This document shows, piece after piece, positions 36,816 to 44,791 of a stretch of DNA of 50,125 nucleotides. Within the stretch, counting starts at the first letter, position 1; each line of letters begins with the position of its first letter. Source of the stretch: GCA-2693325 sp036343635 (GTDB lineage Bacteria; Latescibacterota; UBA2968; UBA8231); the NCBI GenBank assembly GCA_036343635.1, contig JAYYVF010000002.1, forward strand, positions 1-50,125, read 5' to 3'. The notes under the pieces were generated by a model, which ran no database searches, was not told the DNA's origin, and saw only the letters and a program-made list of their open reading frames with translations. The translations under genes and the position numbers were made by a program.

Positions 36816-37817
36816 TTAAGAATCGGGTTCGCATAAAATCATGTCTATTTTTTTAAGCTCTGTTTCAGAAAAAGTTTTATTCTCTAAAGCCTCCAAGTTG
36901 TCCCGTATCTGATCTGGATGACTAGCTCCAAAAAGCGCAGTGGTGACTCCATCTTGTCTTAAAACCCATGCTATAGCCATTTGTGCCAGCGATTGTCCTC
37001 TGTCAGCTGCATGTTCATTTAGTTTTTCGATTTTCTTTTTAGTCACATCATCAAGCAACTTTTTCAGCCAATGACCCGGTCTGGACGCACGCGATCCAGC
37101 AGGTATTCCATTTAGATATTTATCCGTAAGTAATCCCCCATTAAGGACTGAAAACACCACACAACCAACGCCTCGTTCCTGTAGTATATCGAACAAACCC
37201 GTTTTTTCAGCTTGCCTATTCAAAAGATTATATTTCGGCTGATGAACCAAACAAGCTGTGCCTAACTCTTCGAGAAGAACTACCGCCTCAGCCGTAATTT
37301 CCGACGGATAATTTGAAATACCCACATAAAGTGCTTTCCCAGATCTAACAATATGATCTAAGGCTCTCATTGTTTCCTCCAAAGGAGTTTCCGGATCGGG
37401 GCGGTGATGGTAAAAAACATCTACGTAATCGACACCAAGCCTTGTCAAACTTTGGTCTAAACTAGCGATCATGTATTTCCGTGATCCAAAGTCACCGTAT
37501 GGTCCGGGCCACATATCCCATCCAGCCTTTGTTGAAATAATAATTTCATCTCTATATCCTGCCAGATCATCCCTAAGAATCCGACCAAAATTTTCTTCGG
37601 CCGAACCTGGGGGAGGTCCGTAATTATTAGCTAAGTCAAAATGGGTTATCCCATTGTCAAATGCTGTATATATCGTTTCCCTGGCATTGTCAAAAACATC
37701 AACATGACCAAAATTATACCATAGGCCCAACGAAATCGGAGGTAATTTTAAGCCACTCTTTCCACACTGCTTATATTCAATGTTTTCGTAACGAGACATA
37801 TTTGGGCTATATGACAT
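36816..37817 (-). CDS. Aldo-keto reductase, YghZ/L-glyceraldehyde-3-phosphate reductase-like
   Basis: A 333-residue enzyme, closely resembling E. coli YghZ along its length (CGKSGLKLPPISLGLWYNFG, DLANNYGPPPGSAEENFGR, STKAGWDMWPGPYG, KYLNGIPAGSR). The AKR tetrad is D61, Y66, K97 and H138. Family members reduce aldehydes with NADPH; YghZ acts on L-glyceraldehyde-3-phosphate and methylglyoxal. It starts 36 bases after PhyH 2 on the same strand, so the oxygenase and reductase may work together, for example oxidising a substrate and reducing an aldehyde product. Confidence 0.92.
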   Translation of the reverse strand: MSYSPNMSRYENIEYKQCGKSGLKLPPISLGLWYNFGHVDVFDNARETIYTAFDNGITHFDLANNYGPPPGSAEENFGRILRDDLAGYRDEIIISTKAGWDMWPGPYGDFGSRKYMIASLDQSLTRLGVDYVDVFYHHRPDPETPLEETMRALDHIVRSGKALYVGISNYPSEITAEAVVLLEELGTACLVHQPKYNLLNRQAEKTGLFDILQERGVGCVVFSVLNGGLLTDKYLNGIPAGSRASRPGHWLKKLLDDVTKKKIEKLNEHAADRGQSLAQMAIAWVLRQDGVTTALFGASHPDQIRDNLEALENKTFSETELKKIDMILCEPDS

Positions 37818-37853
37818 TAGTTTTCCTTAAAATTGCTGTTGAGCACAAATGAC

Positions 37854-38699
37854 CTATTTAAACCTTTTATGTGGTGCAGGACTGAATGGAACATCATCTG
37901 GGAAAGTAGCGGGTTCCGGCGGAAACGTGCTACACACCTTGCCGCTTTTCAAGGCCCACTTACTCAACTCCCTTTTGCGATTTTTGTTAATGATCAGATT
38001 TGTCCAAACACCTGCAATCGCTATCCTACTACTCGAGCTAGGATTAGGAGGACTATAATGCCAAAGGCTGCTATGCCAACATACAACGTCGCCAGGTTCG
38101 AGCTCGACATGTACTATCCCTTTTTCGGCAATCATCTCTGGAACGAGATCTCTGGGTAATTCAGCATGAAGGCTATCATCGTATAATACATGTGGAACAA
38201 TCTCCGTTTTGTGACTACCTGGTATAAATTGGAGACAACCATTCGACTTCCTAGCCGGATCAAGGGCCATCCACGCATTAAATGGTCCCGTTTCACCATC
38301 ACGCCATAGTCCATTATCTTGATGCCAAGGAGTTTCTGATCCTGTCTCAGCAGGCTTAACAAAGACACTATTGAATTTCACAATAATGTCTTCACCTAAA
38401 AAATACCGAGCAACAGATAACATGACATTTCCTGTATGGAAACTGTGCCAAATTAACGGAGAATGTGAGCAAAAATTTCCAAGCTTACGAAAACGATAAG
38501 CTTTAGCTTCAGGCGAATTTCCCATCGGATCCATTGGGTCTTTATCTGGAGAACCCGAGGGCTCCGGTTTCAATATTTCATTCTTGATCACGCCTCGCAT
38601 ATCAAAAGCCGCGTCACATGGAACCACGCCGCGAAGAATGAAATAGCCCTCGTCATTCCATTGAGTCAGTTGATCATCGTTCGGCTGCCATACATCCAT
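37854..38699 (-). CDS. Phytanoyl-CoA dioxygenase (PhyH) family protein, copy 2
   Basis: I start at ATG 38699 (281 residues), with AGGAG eight bases upstream; a longer in-frame start at 38813 would cross the rpsD terminator. Iron ligands are H126-x-D128 (PWHQDN) and H214 (SLWHYS), with R225 as the probable 2-oxoglutarate anchor. PGSHKTEI at 160-167 is the usual loop. It leads the aldo-keto reductase on the same strand. Substrate unknown. Confidence 0.9.
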   Translation of the reverse strand: MDVWQPNDDQLTQWNDEGYFILRGVVPCDAAFDMRGVIKNEILKPEPSGSPDKDPMDPMGNSPEAKAYRFRKLGNFCSHSPLIWHSFHTGNVMLSVARYFLGEDIIVKFNSVFVKPAETGSETPWHQDNGLWRDGETGPFNAWMALDPARKSNGCLQFIPGSHKTEIVPHVLYDDSLHAELPRDLVPEMIAEKGIVHVELEPGDVVCWHSSLWHYSPPNPSSSSRIAIAGVWTNLIINKNRKRELSKWALKSGKVCSTFPPEPATFPDDVPFSPAPHKRFK

Positions 38700-38735
38700 T
38701 TCAGTTTCTCCTGTATTAGTCCGTCGACCGAATAC

Positions 38736-38766
38736 AAAAAAAAATCGCGACCTATAGAGATCACGA
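38736..38766 (-). terminator. Rho-independent terminator of rpsD
   Basis: On the minus strand, CGTGATC and GGTCGCG pair (with two G-U wobbles, plus a flanking U-A) around TCTATA, followed directly by nine T. The T-tract and position 94 bases beyond the rpsD stop make it a good intrinsic terminator, placing PhyH 2 in a separate transcript. Confidence 0.75.
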
Positions 38767-38859
38767 CAACTGCGTTGTTCGAGCTTAATTAACCAAATAT
38801 TTAAATCAACCAACCATACTTTAGCAACCTAAAATCACAGTAAAATTCGACTGGAAGGT

Positions 38860-39477
38860 CTATCCACGCTTCGCGTAATACTCTACAATCCTAGCAACAT
38901 CCACCTCGACAGAAACCGAATCAGGGCCAGGTACTCCTATAACCGTTGCAGTCATCTGTGCATAGTTGCACTCTAACCAATCAGGACGTGTCAAACGTAT
39001 ACTGGTAATCGCATCTTTAATCTGTATGAGTTCCCGACTTTTCTCTTTGGGAGAAATGACATCCCCTACCGCTACGCGGTACGAAGCAATATCAACACTC
39101 TTTCCATTCACCTGAATGTGCCCATGACCAACTAATTGTCGAGCTGCAGGAAGACTTTTTGCAAAACCAGAGCGAAAGACAACATTATCTAAACGACGTT
39201 CTACCAACTCTATAAGCTTATCACCCGTAGTCGTCTGGCTACGGCGAGCTTCCTTTACCAACCGAGAAAGATGCCTCTCTCTCAAACCATAGTTAAACTG
39301 TAACTTTTGCTTTTCCCTTAGTTGAACAGCATAGTCTGATTTCCTAGGGCTCGAAAGTCGTTGGCCATGCTGACCAGGACGCGTGGTTCGATGCTCCATA
39401 CTCTTCCCAGTAAGCCCAGGCAAATATGTCTCAAGTGCTCGCATTTTTTTTACTTTTGGTCCAGTATAACGCGCCAT
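38860..39477 (-). CDS. rpsD: 30S ribosomal protein S4, zinc-free form
   Basis: A 205-residue S4. The N-terminus (GPKVKKMRALETYLPGL, RPGQHGQ) has no CxxC zinc ribbon, so this is the C-minus form. The S4 RNA-binding core is clear: RRLDNVVFRSGFAKS and ARQLVGHGHIQVNGK. It is a primary 16S-binding protein. Here it stands alone with its own promoter and terminator, not in an rpsM-rpsK-rpsD-rpoA operon. Start GTG/ATG choice is clear from the ARYTGP start. Confidence 0.97.
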   Translation of the reverse strand: MARYTGPKVKKMRALETYLPGLTGKSMEHRTTRPGQHGQRLSSPRKSDYAVQLREKQKLQFNYGLRERHLSRLVKEARRSQTTTGDKLIELVERRLDNVVFRSGFAKSLPAARQLVGHGHIQVNGKSVDIASYRVAVGDVISPKEKSRELIQIKDAITSIRLTRPDWLECNYAQMTATVIGVPGPDSVSVEVDVARIVEYYAKRG

Positions 39478-39834
39478 TACACTAATCTCTCCAAGCCTGT
39501 TAGAAAATCGTTGCCATTAATCATTTTGCTGCTAAATAATGCTTTATTTTTCATACAACACCGCCAAACACTACATAAAGGGATGGCCCTCAAACATATG
39601 ATTCCTCACAAATTTGTCAAGTTTTGGTTTCACAATAAAAAACATGGCGCCCCTTTGTAATTCACAAAAGAATTTGCTACGTGTACCTGTTGGTTAAAAT
39701 CTGTGGCGTATTCGATTGATCTCTAACAAAACAACGAATGAATAAATCGACTTTGGAGAGACAATAGTTATATTAGTATTCGGTAGGTTTCAATATAATA
39801 TTCATACACCTTACTAAAAAAGAGAGGTCTAAAC
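39478..39834. other. 357-base divergent intergenic region between rpsD and yajC
   Basis: It contains the rpsD promoter (39593-39620) and the resulting leader of roughly 110 bases before the rpsD start. For yajC, TATAAT at 39794-39799 could be a -10 box, but no good -35 sits 17 bases upstream. AGAGAGG just before GTG 39835 is the yajC ribosome-binding site. No ORF or RNA gene is recognised. Confidence 0.6.
39593..39620 (-). promoter_or_regulatory. Promoter of rpsD
   Basis: On the minus strand TTGACA (plus-strand 39615-39620) and TATGTT (plus-strand 39593-39598) are 16 bases apart. The transcript would begin near 39587, leaving a leader of about 110 bases, long enough for S4 autoregulation as known in other bacteria, though no S4-binding fold was verified. 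Confidence 0.6.
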
Positions 39835-40170
39835 GTGTTCGATCTAATTTCGTCCGCTTACGCAATGGGAGCGCCCTCCGGTGTAGGTGGAGAGGCCAGT
39901 CCCATAGCCTCCTTACTTCCCTTTGCTCTCATGTTCCTTGTCCTTTATTTGCTTATTCTTCGCCCCCAAATGAAGAAGCAGAAACAACAACAACAAATGA
40001 TTGATGAATTAGAAAAGGGAGACCAAGTTGTTACCAGCGGTGGCATTCACGGCCAAATTCAAAATATTAAAGATGATGTTATCGTATTGAAAATAGCCGA
40101 GAATGTGAAAATTGAACTGTCTCGCTCTGCTGTTTCGCGAGTAATAAACAAAGAAGAAGATGGACAGTGA
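39835..40170 (+). CDS. yajC: Preprotein translocase subunit YajC
   Basis: A 111-residue protein with GTG start. One transmembrane helix (about 28-46) with the YajC signature LLILRPQMKKQKQQQQM, then a small soluble domain (VTSGGIHGQIQNI). It associates with SecDF and YidC at the membrane. Here it is followed by fmt, whose GTG overlaps the yajC stop; secD and secF are absent, which is unusual. Confidence 0.93.
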   Translation: MFDLISSAYAMGAPSGVGGEASPIASLLPFALMFLVLYLLILRPQMKKQKQQQQMIDELEKGDQVVTSGGIHGQIQNIKDDVIVLKIAENVKIELSRSAVSRVINKEEDGQ

Positions 40171-41093
40171 ACGTAGTTTTTATGGGTACGCCGGAGTTTG
40201 CTGTCCCGACCCTTGGGCATTTAATGGCGAGCCAACATGATTTACTCGCCGTCGTCACACAGCCCGACCGTCCTAAGGGACGGGGACAAAAATTAACTCA
40301 GACACCCATCAAAAAAATAGCTTCGGAACTTGGGATTAATATCTTACAACCAAAATCATTGCGAGATTCAAATTTTACCCAAACCCTGAAAAATCTCGAT
40401 CCCGACCTATTGATTGTAGTTGCGTTTTCCATACTCCCACGAAAAATCTTGAGAATTCCACGGCTGGGTTCAATCAATCTCCATCCATCGCTTTTACCAG
40501 CCTATCGAGGCGCTGCACCTATTGTGTGGGCGATTGCAAATGGAGAAACCCAAACCGGTCTGACAACTTTTCTTCTTAACTCAAATGTAGACTCAGGAAA
40601 GATACTCCTACAGAATGAGGTGCCTATTTATCCTGAAGAAACTGCGGGACAACTTCAAGCAAGACTAAGCATTCTTGGGGCCGATTTGGTGATTGAAACA
40701 ATGAAAAGACTCGAAAACGAAACTCTTGACCCTCAACCACAGTCCGAAGCCGGAGTTTCTTACGCACCGAAATTGACCAAAGATGACGGTCGAATCGATT
40801 GGACGCAATCCGCTGAGACTATTCACAACCGCATTCGTGGTTTTAATCCCTTTCCGGGTGCTTTTACCATGTACAACAACCAATCACTCAGAATACACCA
40901 AACTCTATGTATTGAGACTCAATATGATGTACCTGGACAAATCATCGAAGCCGATCCGGGAGGCCAATTAGTAGTGGCCTGTGGTCAGAATTCATTGTCC
41001 CTACTCGAACTACAACCTGCAGGGAAGAACCGAATGAGTAGCAATGCATTTCTCAATGGCAATAGTTTGTCCATCGGGCAGGTCTTGCATTGA
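40167..41093 (+). CDS. fmt: Methionyl-tRNA formyltransferase
   Basis: A 308-residue enzyme with GTG start overlapping yajC. The catalytic formyltransferase residues N104 and H106 lie in SINLHPSLLPAYRGAAPI and D142 in NVDSGKILL. A C-terminal OB-like domain follows after about 205. It formylates initiator Met-tRNA. Its stop overlaps the TTG start of the next gene. Confidence 0.96.
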   Translation: MNVVFMGTPEFAVPTLGHLMASQHDLLAVVTQPDRPKGRGQKLTQTPIKKIASELGINILQPKSLRDSNFTQTLKNLDPDLLIVVAFSILPRKILRIPRLGSINLHPSLLPAYRGAAPIVWAIANGETQTGLTTFLLNSNVDSGKILLQNEVPIYPEETAGQLQARLSILGADLVIETMKRLENETLDPQPQSEAGVSYAPKLTKDDGRIDWTQSAETIHNRIRGFNPFPGAFTMYNNQSLRIHQTLCIETQYDVPGQIIEADPGGQLVVACGQNSLSLLELQPAGKNRMSSNAFLNGNSLSIGQVLH

Positions 41094-41536
41094 ACTTAAA
41101 AAAAATTTCAATTGTACTTTTCGTAATAATATGCTGCGTTACTTTACGAACATCCCTAGCACAAGAGATGGCGAAAAGAGATTCAGTTACCAACGAATCC
41201 ATTGCGCGTAGTGCCCTAATTCGTTCTTTAGCCATTCCTGGATGGGGCCAATGGACAAATCAACGTCCATTAAAAGCATTGGGGTTTGCAACATTATCCA
41301 CTTCGCTACTTTTATATGTGGCAGATGCTCAGGCTACTGTATCAAAAGCACAATCAGCCACCGAACATGAAGATCTGACAGCTGAGCGAAATACGCGCAT
41401 ATTATTATTATTTCTCTCGAACACATTAGCTGCTATTGATGCATATGTTGATGCTCATTTAGAAGGTTTTTCCGACAATTATATTCTCGAAACGAAAAAG
41501 AATACCGTTAGTATTAAATTTTACCGAAAGTTTTGA
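41090..41536 (+). CDS. DUF5683-like exported or membrane protein
   Basis: A 148-residue protein starting at TTG overlapping the fmt stop. It has a signal peptide (hydrophobic run to TSLAQ near residue 25), then RSLAIPGWGQWTNQRPLKAL, the hallmark of DUF5683 proteins common in FCB bacteria, two hydrophobic segments near 62-78 and 101-118, and AIDAYVDAHLEGF. Function unknown. It is coupled to fmt upstream, and its tail overlaps the region before PhyH 3. Confidence 0.72.
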   Translation: MNLKKISIVLFVIICCVTLRTSLAQEMAKRDSVTNESIARSALIRSLAIPGWGQWTNQRPLKALGFATLSTSLLLYVADAQATVSKAQSATEHEDLTAERNTRILLLFLSNTLAAIDAYVDAHLEGFSDNYILETKKNTVSIKFYRKF

Positions 41537-41547
41537 AAAGGCTTTTT

Positions 41548-42294
41548 ATGAGCATTTTAAGTAGCTTAGAAACAAAAAAATTTCAGGAAGAGGGGTATTT
41601 GATTTTCGAGCGTCTAATTCCAAAAACTCGCCTTGAGCATTACGTAGGAATATTCAACGAAATGGTACAGCATGCTAAAAATCTAAATAATCACGCAGAA
41701 CCGTATTATCTAGAATTAGACAGAAACAACACGCCGATCACCGGAATGCTTCACAAAGTACAAGGAGTTTGTGTCGCAGATCCTAGAATCCTTGAAATGG
41801 CGAGCCAAATAGAAATTCTCGATCGAATTGAAGAGTTAATCGGTTCAAACATTGATGTTTTTGGAACAAAATTTTTCCCAAAGCTTCCTGGAGGTGGAAC
41901 CTCCACAAGCTGGCATCAAGACAATTTTTACTTTCGGACGAATTCATCAGAAATAATCTCATGTGGAATATATCTTCAAGATGCCGACGAAGAAAATGGA
42001 TGTCTCCAAGTCATCCCAGGAAGTCATTCCAAAGCTCAGATCCTTGAGCATGCTCCAGAATCGGGCCGACATGGATCTTGGACAAATGTTAATCAGGGCC
42101 TTCGAAAGGTCCTCCCTGTACCTGGCGGTAGTGTCGTTTTGTTTTCTTCCAATTTGTTACATGGCGCTGTAGACAACACGTCTTCCACGCGAACACGCTA
42201 TAGTACCGCTTGGCATTATATACCAGGTAATCTATCCCTAGAAAAATTCCCTCGCGGAGTTTACAAAGATCGGCATACCGTAAGAGGAATCTAA
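41548..42294 (+). CDS. Phytanoyl-CoA dioxygenase (PhyH) family protein, copy 3
   Basis: I start at ATG 41548 (248 residues), with AAAAGG about six bases upstream; an in-frame TTG at 41533 overlaps the previous stop. Iron ligands are H123-x-D125 (SWHQDN) and H205 (LLHGAV), with R215 or R217 as the 2-oxoglutarate arginine. The PGSH loop is at 157-160. It is the last gene of the yajC-fmt-DUF5683 run, so it is probably expressed with housekeeping genes. Substrate unknown. Confidence 0.9.
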   Translation: MSILSSLETKKFQEEGYLIFERLIPKTRLEHYVGIFNEMVQHAKNLNNHAEPYYLELDRNNTPITGMLHKVQGVCVADPRILEMASQIEILDRIEELIGSNIDVFGTKFFPKLPGGGTSTSWHQDNFYFRTNSSEIISCGIYLQDADEENGCLQVIPGSHSKAQILEHAPESGRHGSWTNVNQGLRKVLPVPGGSVVLFSSNLLHGAVDNTSSTRTRYSTAWHYIPGNLSLEKFPRGVYKDRHTVRGI

Positions 42295-42304
42295 GGTATA
42301 GCTT

Positions 42305-42670
42305 TTATTCAGAATTCAGCGACCTCTCTAATCGATCGACTCTCCGGGTAAGACTTCTTAACTGTTGACCAGGCCACATGGTAGGCGGCAAACGCAACGT
42401 GTGAATCCGATGTTGGACTTCCAAGCGCGTTATTTCCCGATCTAGTATATGCTGTACCCCACCGAAGAAAAACAGTAACAGTGGATGTGCATCGAAATCG
42501 GTGTCTATAAGTAATGGCTTCCGTGCAATTACACCCACACGAAAACATAAATATCGCATACCTCGATTTACGCGATACCATGCAATAATCACATAAGTTG
42601 CTCCACTGAAACAGAGCAACAAACAAAAAATGGCGCATACAACAAAAATAATCATCTTTAAAAGTCTCAC
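42305..42670 (-). CDS. Small membrane protein of unknown function
   Basis: A 121-residue product with GTG start at 42670 (an ATG at 42655 is possible). An N-terminal transmembrane helix (about 6-32) is followed by a soluble part ending in a heptad-like, possibly coiled-coil segment (LRSLTRRVDRLERSL). No family is recognised. It faces PhyH 3 tail to tail and is divergent from the lipoprotein at 42769. Another ORF overlaps it in a second frame and looks less protein-like. Confidence 0.5.
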   Translation of the reverse strand: MRLLKMIIFVVCAIFCLLLCFSGATYVIIAWYRVNRGMRYLCFRVGVIARKPLLIDTDFDAHPLLLFFFGGVQHILDREITRLEVQHRIHTLRLPPTMWPGQQLRSLTRRVDRLERSLNSE

Positions 42671-42713
42671 ATTTACATTTTAGATATCACACTTTACGAT
42701 TCACATTGTCCTC

Positions 42714-42740
42714 TTGCAAATATAATTGGTGATATATAAT
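42714..42740 (+). promoter_or_regulatory. Possible promoter of the lipoprotein gene at 42769
   Basis: TTGCAA (42714-42719) and TATAAT (42735-42740) are 15 bases apart, shorter than ideal. The -10 box is perfect. The start would be near 42747, with an AAAGGA ribosome-binding site before ATG 42769. Confidence 0.4.
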
Positions 42741-42768
42741 TTCTTCAAACTACTGAAAGGAATAGTGT

Positions 42769-43386
42769 ATGAAAATTCATCTTACCCGATTCTTATCATC
42801 ATTTTTCTTCTTGGCTTTCATCTTTTCATGCGGTAACGAGCCTGTAAGAAACGAACTGCCTCCTAATTTACCAGGGCCAATTAGTATAAATACACAAACA
42901 CCAGCAGAACCAGAAAGGGTACAATTACGGCCCGAAAGAGAATTAAACGGACGCTACATCGGAACCATACGATTAAGCGGAGGTCAACTATCCACCAACG
43001 CGCAGGGTCAATTGATTGAAATCCTTGTCAGCGCGACTGCCCTTGCTAACGTAAAGCAATTCGAGATGGTTCTTCATGTAGAACCTAATGATTCATTTGA
43101 TTTATCTGGTTCGAATTTTGTCCCTACACAGCCATTTATCAGCCCTCCTAATAGCATAGAAACCACAGCAGATGGGCTGTGGCGCACTGGTGGTGCAAGT
43201 ATTTCAGGAGAGGTGAACGGAGATGCAAGTTTAGGTACGTTAAAATTAACAACAGGGGCCGCATTCGATAAAATAAATAATGCCACACTACATCTCGAAT
43301 TTTTTTCAATTGGTCCCAGCTCATCTGATCGAGACGATTACTATGAAAAAGATCTGGAAGTAGGAATGACCATAAGTGCAGAATAA
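42769..43386 (+). CDS. Predicted lipoprotein of unknown function
   Basis: A 205-residue protein with a lipoprotein signal ending FIFSCG. A proline-rich linker (PPNLPGPISINTQTPAEPERV, about 30-50) leads to a beta-rich domain: YIGTIRLSGGQL, VSATALANVKQFEMVLHV, GEVNGDASLGTLKL. The strand pattern resembles cohesin- or immunoglobulin-like extracellular domains. No catalytic residues are seen. It is transcribed toward the tRNA gene. Confidence 0.65.
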   Translation: MKIHLTRFLSSFFFLAFIFSCGNEPVRNELPPNLPGPISINTQTPAEPERVQLRPERELNGRYIGTIRLSGGQLSTNAQGQLIEILVSATALANVKQFEMVLHVEPNDSFDLSGSNFVPTQPFISPPNSIETTADGLWRTGGASISGEVNGDASLGTLKLTTGAAFDKINNATLHLEFFSIGPSSSDRDDYYEKDLEVGMTISAE

Positions 43387-43442
43387 ATTCCAAATTTCAA
43401 TAAAAATCGCCAAGGATTAGGGAATCCAACTAAGAGATTCTC

Positions 43443-43470
43443 TTGACCAAGAAGATCAATAGCTTATCTT
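43443..43470 (+). promoter_or_regulatory. Promoter of tRNA-Ala
   Basis: TTGACC (43443-43448) and TATCTT (43465-43470) are 16 bases apart. Transcription would start near 43478, a few bases before the mature tRNA 5' end at 43485. Confidence 0.6.
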
Positions 43471-43484
43471 TTCCGACCTGAAAT

Positions 43485-43560
<76 letters not shown>

Positions 43561-43582
43561 TTAATTGTAAGCGACGTGTCTT

Positions 43583-44491
43583 TTATTTGCTGATAGCTTT
43601 TTCCTTGGCAATGAAAGTTGCTACCTCCGAAACAGGAGCTATCCACACGCCATTCTCGGGTTCTTGCACGTAGGCCAATAGCTCCCTCAGCATTCCTAGG
43701 TCCGTGCCCCATTTAGTGGAATCACCAACACTGTGCCCAGCTAAGACCAACCAGGTCCCGTTACGTTTTGTGCGTTCAATCAGGCGGCGTATGGTAATAA
43801 AATCTTCGCCATCCATACGCATGGCCATCACCTGAGAGGGATCGAAATATTCAGGAGCATTCGAGGTCTCATCCAGCCAGCGTCGCCCAGTCTGGAAAAG
43901 CTCAGCGATCAAAGGAACATAACTCTTAGTATTAGCACCACGCCCAACATAGGTCTGACCACAAGGATAAGCAAAGCTAACTGGACGAACGCCAAGCAAC
44001 TCTTCGATCTCTTCATTCGCCTGCAATACTTCAGCGCGCATCCGATCAAGATCATAGGACTCTAACACGACATCATCGTATCTAACCCAGGCAAAATTTC
44101 CTGTACACGGGTGCCCGATAGTATGGTTTCCAAACTCATGCCCCGAGGCGGCAGCCTTTTTCCAGAGCTCCAACTCTTCCAACAAATTCTCTGGTTGCGC
44201 ATAGAAAGTCACCTTGACATCAAAGGAGTCTAGCACGGATACCCCTTTGGTAACCTGACTTGAACGTCCATCATCGAAGGTTAGACTGAGCGCCATTTTG
44301 GCGCCATTTGGCCAAGAAAAATCGGATGGGTCTAAGTGTCGTTCTGATCGCGGACGTTGATTGGATTGTTGCGCAGAAGCGTAGCAAACCATAATCAAGA
44401 AAAGAACCAACGATAATATTCGGCTCCCTACATCACACGCCCCGATCAGAATCAGAAGAAGACGATTAAAACTACGATGTGTTCCATTCAT
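43583..44491 (-). CDS. Polysaccharide deacetylase (CE4/NodB domain), exported
   Basis: A 302-residue protein. The N-terminus holds a hydrophobic segment (about 25-40) ending ASA, so it is exported or anchored; GGAGG lies six bases before ATG 44491. NodB motif 1 is T71-FDDG-75 (D73 and D74), and motif 2 is H123-xxx-H127 (GNHTIGH). Later SFAYPCGQ and the C-terminal LAGHSVGDS fit motifs 3-5. It would remove N-acetyl (or O-acetyl) groups from peptidoglycan or a polysaccharide. It lies just after the tRNA, in opposite orientation. Confidence 0.92.
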   Translation of the reverse strand: MNGTHRSFNRLLLILIGACDVGSRILSLVLFLIMVCYASAQQSNQRPRSERHLDPSDFSWPNGAKMALSLTFDDGRSSQVTKGVSVLDSFDVKVTFYAQPENLLEELELWKKAAASGHEFGNHTIGHPCTGNFAWVRYDDVVLESYDLDRMRAEVLQANEEIEELLGVRPVSFAYPCGQTYVGRGANTKSYVPLIAELFQTGRRWLDETSNAPEYFDPSQVMAMRMDGEDFITIRRLIERTKRNGTWLVLAGHSVGDSTKWGTDLGMLRELLAYVQEPENGVWIAPVSEVATFIAKEKAISK

Positions 44492-44791
44492 ATATGACCT
44501 CCATATACCGCGACTACCTATTTCAATTTACGAGCGTTTCGATTGAACCCGCTGCTCTGAGAATAAGACAGGATTGTTGACCGAGCAATGCTAATCGAGT
44601 TCTTAAAAACTGGACTCCCTTTGGATCGATTACTCTGGTTTGTCCTGCCATCTTCACCCCTGTTTCAAATTGGCCAGATATTTTTCTTATAAAGCACCTA
44701 TTCTTCTATAAATGAAAACACCATAATCGTTGTTCATTGGATTGGTTATTTAGTAGATTGTCTTCAATAGATCTATACATTTCAACGAATT
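44492..44791. other. 300-base divergent intergenic region before the propeller gene
   Basis: This region separates the deacetylase start and the propeller start. It holds the deacetylase ribosome-binding site and presumably promoters for both genes, but no -35/-10 pair is convincing. I see no ORF, RNA gene or strong hairpin. Confidence 0.5.

Noticed and set aside
42309..42638. 109-codon ORF overlapping 42305-42670 in another frame
   Set aside because: Its residue mix looks random, while the other frame shows a transmembrane helix and a heptad-like end.
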